The notes under the pieces: generated by a model
Told to the model about the DNA's origin: nothing
Database searches by the model: none
What the model saw: only the letters and a program-made list of their open reading frames with translations
Shown: positions 59,633-64,000 of the stretch, piece after piece
Position numbering within the stretch: the first letter of the stretch is position 1
Layout: each line of letters starts with the position of its first letter
Source: Apostichopus japonicus
Taxonomy: Eukaryota > Echinodermata > Holothuroidea > Aspidochirotida > Stichopodidae
Direction of reading: 5' to 3'
Assembly (NCBI RefSeq): GCF_037975245.1
Contig: NC_092580.1
Coordinates: 32,513,001 to 32,577,000 of the forward strand
Length of the DNA stretch: 64,000 nucleotides
Made by a program: the position numbers and the translations under genes

Positions 59633-59915
59633 CATCACAGCGTAGAAGTAGTGTATGTGTCACAGAACTAAAAGAGTGCAAATGTTACGAAAATCAGAAT
59701 AGCCTAGATGACACACAGTATTAAAACATATTCTATAGTCGCCACAGATAAGAGAATATGTTAATGCCACAGAATTAAAAACAGTCTAGATTGCGACATA
59801 ATTAATTTCTTTTATATGTCACAGAACTAATGTAGCCTAGAAGACACCGAATTAAGTTAAGTCGGATATCACAGAATTGAATCTATAAAGTGAAGTCTAT
59901 AGATGTCAGAGAATT
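59633..59915 (+). repeat. Decayed continuation of the satellite
   Basis: GTCACAGAA-like words recur (59649, 59817, 59866 and others) at irregular spacing, with the rest of the unit lost, as expected at the degenerate edge of a tandem array. Confidence 0.55.
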
Positions 59916-61682
59916 AAAGTAATATAGCTGAAGTTGAGTGCATAATGAAATTGATGAAAATGTTTTGAATCTTAAAGTGAAAACCACATCCTCTATATGC
60001 GTTTTGTATCGGGAAGATTTGAATTTTTCTAATTTTTGTGATACTTTGTCATTGCATCTGCATGACAACAGCGGAATGGATGATGTCATCAGGACACATC
60101 TCCCGAAAATGTCTTGGGTTTGTTTATAATTTGTAAATCATTATCATTCAAAGAATATTTCTACAAAAAGATACATTTTGATGAAATTCTGAGTACAGCG
60201 ATCTTTATTATAGCTTTTGGAATACATTAACAATACAATTATAATGGCCTAAGCCCAAGGGAAGCTTTTGTCACCAGAAAATCTTGTTAAGGCTATAATT
60301 TGGTGATGACGTCAACTGCTCAATACAGGCCTCAATGATACATGTACTCTATTAAAATGCTATTAAAATTCGAATAACTCAAACCAAAATATGTACTTTG
60401 AATTTTATATAAAACAAAATCGCATCAATGGTGGATATTCAACATCATTTGTCTTTGACAAAATTGTAAAATGTTATAAACTTTTTAATCGAGACCATCA
60501 TTTTCTTATATTTTCCCATTGCGTTTTGTGTTGCATCTGAGGAACTGTTCTCATGGTCTGTGTGTTAGACTATAAGGTCCAGTCACTTTAACTGACGAGC
60601 CTCAGCCGTTTAAAGGATCATTTCTCAAGAACTAAAAGTGTTATAGAAAAACAACCTGAACTGTTAACAGCGGTATTTAAAGGTCTACAACACGTCAAAA
60701 TTAATTTTGTGCCTAAAAGTCACCCTTAAAGAACGACAATATGTGCTCAAGAAACATCTTGGTTATAGACTTTGTCAGTTGGTTTTGAATATTTGGACAA
60801 TAAATTTGCATAACTATACAATACATCTTGTCACTGACTTTCATTTCAGGTCTTGCAGTTATCGATAATGTTTAATTTTTCCAATTGTGTGTTTTTTTTC
60901 CTTTCTGTTTGTTTGTTAATACTGACACGAAAAAAGTGTCTGGGTGACATAATGTTGAGAATTATCCATGACTCAATTGCTCATTAATACTCAGTCGATG
61001 CAAACATCTAGAACTATGGCTTATTTTGACCAACAACAAATCTCATTTTGGTAATGTTTTCTGCTCGTTTGATAAAATTGTTGTCTAAAGGCAGCGTCTA
61101 CTAACTGATTCTGGGAATCCCGAGGTAATCAATTAGTCATTAACTAAATAAGTATTTTATAAGATCGTTATCTATACCTGTGGCGGACGGAACCGTCCGG
61201 CAATATTTTTAAATTAATTTAATTATGAATTAATGTTGAATCAGCTGGAAATATTTCTTATCACGGGATCCCAACTAATAATCTCAATTCGTATGCTTTC
61301 CTACCTAAGCATTATTTCTTTTCTCTGTTAAAATCTGTATATAATTTCGCAGTCAGTTTTCCGTTAATGAAGTAACTTATATATAATGGATCGACTCCCA
61401 TTTTTGCCCAAAAAATCTTTACTCGTATTTAAAAAAGTTTTAAGAACTCCTCTAAACCTGTAGCAAGCTATGCATGACAATGCGATTAGGGAGTATTTGA
61501 TTATATATACCCGACCATATTTATTGATTCGAATGAGTGTAGTTATCAAGTTTTTTTTTAAGAGGAAGCTTTGCAGCATGAATTGTCATCAATTACCAGC
61601 AGAAACTTAGTAAAATACCCAAATCATTATAGATTATAGCACGCTTATATTATGAAGCAAGATAATGGAAACACCTAATCAT
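59916..61682. other. AT-rich intergenic DNA
   Basis: No exon, RNA gene or transposon end that I can support. Further 3' exons of the minus-strand membrane-protein gene could lie here but I could not identify any. Confidence 0.4.
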
Positions 61683-62038
61683 CAGGGGCGTAGCGAAGGG
61701 GTTTTTGTTGGGGGGGGGTGTGGAGAATTTGATTTGTCGACGGATCTGGAAGTGGTGACTGAAATGGGGGAGGGGTCTAAGGGTAGGGGGTCTACCCCTC
61801 CCCTTTGGAAAATGTTTAGTTCTGAAACGTCCTTAGATGCAATCTGGTGCATATTTTAAGTCAAATTTGGCACGGAAAAAGCTCCCGTTCTCCTTTTCTC
61901 TATTCAGCTTTCCTTCTTTCTTCCCCTTCCGCTCTCTTCACCTTTTCTCCTTTTGCCGACAGACCCAAAATTTGCCGACAGCGACCAAATTATTGGGGGG
62001 TGTGACACCCCCCACACACCCCGCTCGCTACGCCCCTG
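61683..62038. mobile_element. hAT-type MITE, 356 bp, with perfect 8-bp TSD
   Basis: Termini CAGGGGCGTAGCG and CGCTACGCCCCTG are perfect inverted repeats, flanked by CTAATCAT on both sides (61675-61682 and 62039-62046). The best-preserved member of the GGCGTAGC-ended family in the window, so probably the youngest. No ORF of transposase type. Confidence 0.93.
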
Positions 62039-62155
62039 CTAATCATCTGTAGAATTTGTTACCAAGGTGGACATGTTTGTTAAACAGATGGGACCATTTT
62101 AGCATTTTCTAGCCTTTTAGCGTCTTAATTATGATAACTCTGTTTCGTTCCTTAC

Positions 62156-63888
62156 CTGGGTTGGTCGTCTTCTAATTCGTCGTGTTCGTTCACACGTGTC
62201 TTCAGTATTGAAATACCAATAGCAGTGAGAGTAAATATCGCCATGGTGACTAACAGAATACCAAAAATGAGCATCACACTCCCCCTCGACTCAGCGGGAC
62301 CATGAGATCCTCCGTTAGCGTTATTTCCTGCATCATCATCGGCGGCATTATCTGGTCGTTTGATTCCATCCTTATTGGGAAGACCTGAAATTATCACCAA
62401 AATGAACAAACAAACAAAAACATCAGAAAAGTGGGGAAAAGAAACTACCCCTCCCCCCCCTCCCCTCGCCACTTCGCCATGACAAAGTTACAGACAATGT
62501 GGTAGGTCCAGCCAGTTGGGACAATTTTCCAATGATTAATACTACTCCATGCTGTCCTCCAATATCATGCTTCAAAGCACTCGTACTGACAGTATGAACA
62601 GTTCCTAACCTTCTATCTGATTCTAATGCTTATACCACTCTATACTGTAATCTCATATCATGCTTCAAAGCACTTGTACTGACAGTATAAACAGTTCCTA
62701 ACCTGTCTCTGATAGGAACATGATATGCATACTGTTCGTACTGTCAGTACGAGTGTTTTGAAGCAGGACATAGAAGTACAGTTTTTGAAGATATTGTCCC
62801 AACTGGGTGGGTAGATCATCTGTGCATCTGGATATAAAATGGTAGATATTACATATGGCCTTGTCACAGTGATTTCCAGAGGGTGGGGTAAGGTGGGGGT
62901 AATGTTTTCTGCGATAATGCTATAACGCATCCACTTACAAAATGACCTTTAATTGCTTCAATATCACATTTTATGCATACATAAATAAGACTGATAACCA
63001 CAAGTCTTGCGTTATGACTACGAGCCGCTGATTGTCTGTTGCTGACCATTGTATGAAAACAAATTGTCCATTTAATTTCATGGATCAGGTTAAGGAATGG
63101 ACGAGGGTAATGAGAGGGGAGGAAGGGGCATTCGCAAGTAGAATCAACATTAATTGGGAATGGAGCATACACATATTGTTTAATTAGTCAAATAATATTA
63201 CACCATGCACTAATTAGTGGGATGATTCACGATCAAAACCCATTCACGATCAATAAATCTGTTTACTAACCTCCTGCGGTGTTTCTGCCTTGTCCTGGTT
63301 TTACTTCGGGCCTGCTTTGACCTCTGTTTGTTGGGTCACTGGGGACTTCGGGGTTATGTTGGTCTACATTCGGGTTGAATGGTCCGATAGGTTGGTTTGG
63401 TGGCCGATCAGGATAGTTTTGGTTCCCGGGTGATGACCCTGGAATAACTGGCTCATTTGCAGGTCCTGTCCCTGTTGGATTATTAGGCGAACCTGGTAGG
63501 ATTGGGTTATTCGGCTCTAATGTTCCATTTGATCTCCCTGGTCCGGATGTAGGCCTCCCTGGTCCCACGGGTTCATTCGGTATTCCAGGTCCAGTGGGAG
63601 AACTTGGACCATTTGAGACGATTGTACCATTCGATGACCCTGGACCAGAATTTCCCGGATTATTAGGAGGTAACGGAACCACTGGGTTGTTGTTTCCTGG
63701 AGATACAACCGGGCCACCAGCACCGGGATTATTTGGACCCACTGGTGGGACTGGTCCATTTGAAGTAGGTACTTTGGGATCTCCATTTACATTCGGTCCG
63801 GTTTCAGGGCCTGGTATAACATTTGGGTTTTGGGGATTAGATGGGTTCGAACTTGAGCCAGGGCTATGAGGGCCAGGGTCCGGACCAC
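62156..63888 (-). CDS. Pro/Gly/Asn-rich single-pass membrane protein, partial (5' end outside window)
   Basis: Exon 63271-63888 (phase 1-1, 618 nt) encodes about 206 residues rich in Pro, Gly, Asn and Ser with loose PNNPG/GPG repeats (GPSSPTGPGIPNEPVGPG), no cysteine and several NGT glycosylation sequons. Exon 62156-62384 adds a short acidic stalk (NAADDDAGNNANGG), one hydrophobic span (VMLIFGILLVTMAIFTLTAI) and a charged tail (LKTRVNEHDELEDDQP), so a type I topology is likely. The repeats are not regular Gly-X-Y, so this is mucin- or elastin-like stalk sequence and not collagen. The tail ends at CCCAG|GTAAGG, which is both a consensus donor and, unspliced, an in-frame Arg-stop (stop at 62152-62154). 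Whether more exons follow is open. Family not recognised. Confidence 0.65.
62565..62775. repeat. About 45-bp motif in two direct copies and one inverted copy
   Basis: ATCATGCTTCAAAGCACT followed by GTACTGACAGTAT and ACAGTTCCTAACC occurs at about 62566 and 62656. Its reverse complement ACTGTTCGTACTGTCAGTAC followed by GAGTGTTTTGAAGCA occurs at about 62730-62765. The second direct and the inverted copy can form a hairpin. It lies in the intron of the membrane-protein gene. Confidence 0.8.
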
Positions 63889-64000
63889 CTGTGATTAGAA
63901 ATACGAGATGGTAACACAGTGCAACAATGCAGTGTACAGTATTGATATGGTACCACATACCTTATAACGTAACAATGTCACGCTATAAGACCTTCAAGTT

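Overview
This window is animal nuclear DNA: AT-rich, with GT-AG introns, long microsatellites and many short non-autonomous transposons. I could assemble four spliced genes in frame to a recognisable full-length protein, one unrecognised two-exon gene, and two genes that run off the window. The gene set is deuterostome-like, and the overused TAGGCCTA-type palindromes and the fibrinogen-domain lectin-like gene suggest an echinoderm, possibly a sea cucumber. That placement is inference. All exon joins were made by eye from ORFs, splice consensus, reading phase and remembered family sequence, not by alignment.

Layout. 1831-6193 (+): the C-terminal exons of a TBC1D30-like Rab GAP, with a 48-bp minisatellite in an intron. 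12145-17552 (-): CHCHD3/CHCHD6 (MICOS subunit), six exons, with a 1.5-kb hAT-type element in intron 1. 19325-26097 (-): cathepsin C (dipeptidyl peptidase 1), six exons, 455 codons, catalytic triad present. 26970-38388 (+): methionine aminopeptidase 2, ten exons, 487 codons, all metal ligands present; it lies head-to-head with cathepsin C, with 872 bp between start codons. 42300-46213 (-): an unrecognised 325-codon, two-exon gene whose intron holds a 5'-truncated LINE. 49638-56331 (+): a secreted protein with five nearly identical TIL (trypsin-inhibitor-like) domains, one EGF domain and a C-terminal fibrinogen domain, 621 codons. 62156-63888 (-): a Pro/Gly/Asn-rich single-pass membrane protein, partial.

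Repeats. Six hAT-type insertions have visible 8-bp target-site duplications, exact or with one mismatch (7387, 9615, 14950, 27613, 57266, 61683), and a seventh is probable at 41641. There is also a TTAA-flanked foldback element (40101), a small inverted-repeat element (30019), a tRNA-derived SINE (50017), a LINE (44190), a ~112-bp satellite (58828) and a dispersed repeat with a hammerhead-ribozyme-like core (four copies).

The most unusual locus is the TIL5-EGF-fibrinogen gene. Its phase 1-1 TIL exons have been copied together with their introns so recently that exons and introns are almost equally similar. A nested insertion shared by only two of the units lets the order of duplications be read. 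The genes do not form an operon or an obvious shared pathway; cathepsin C/METAP2 is the only pair whose spacing suggests shared regulation.
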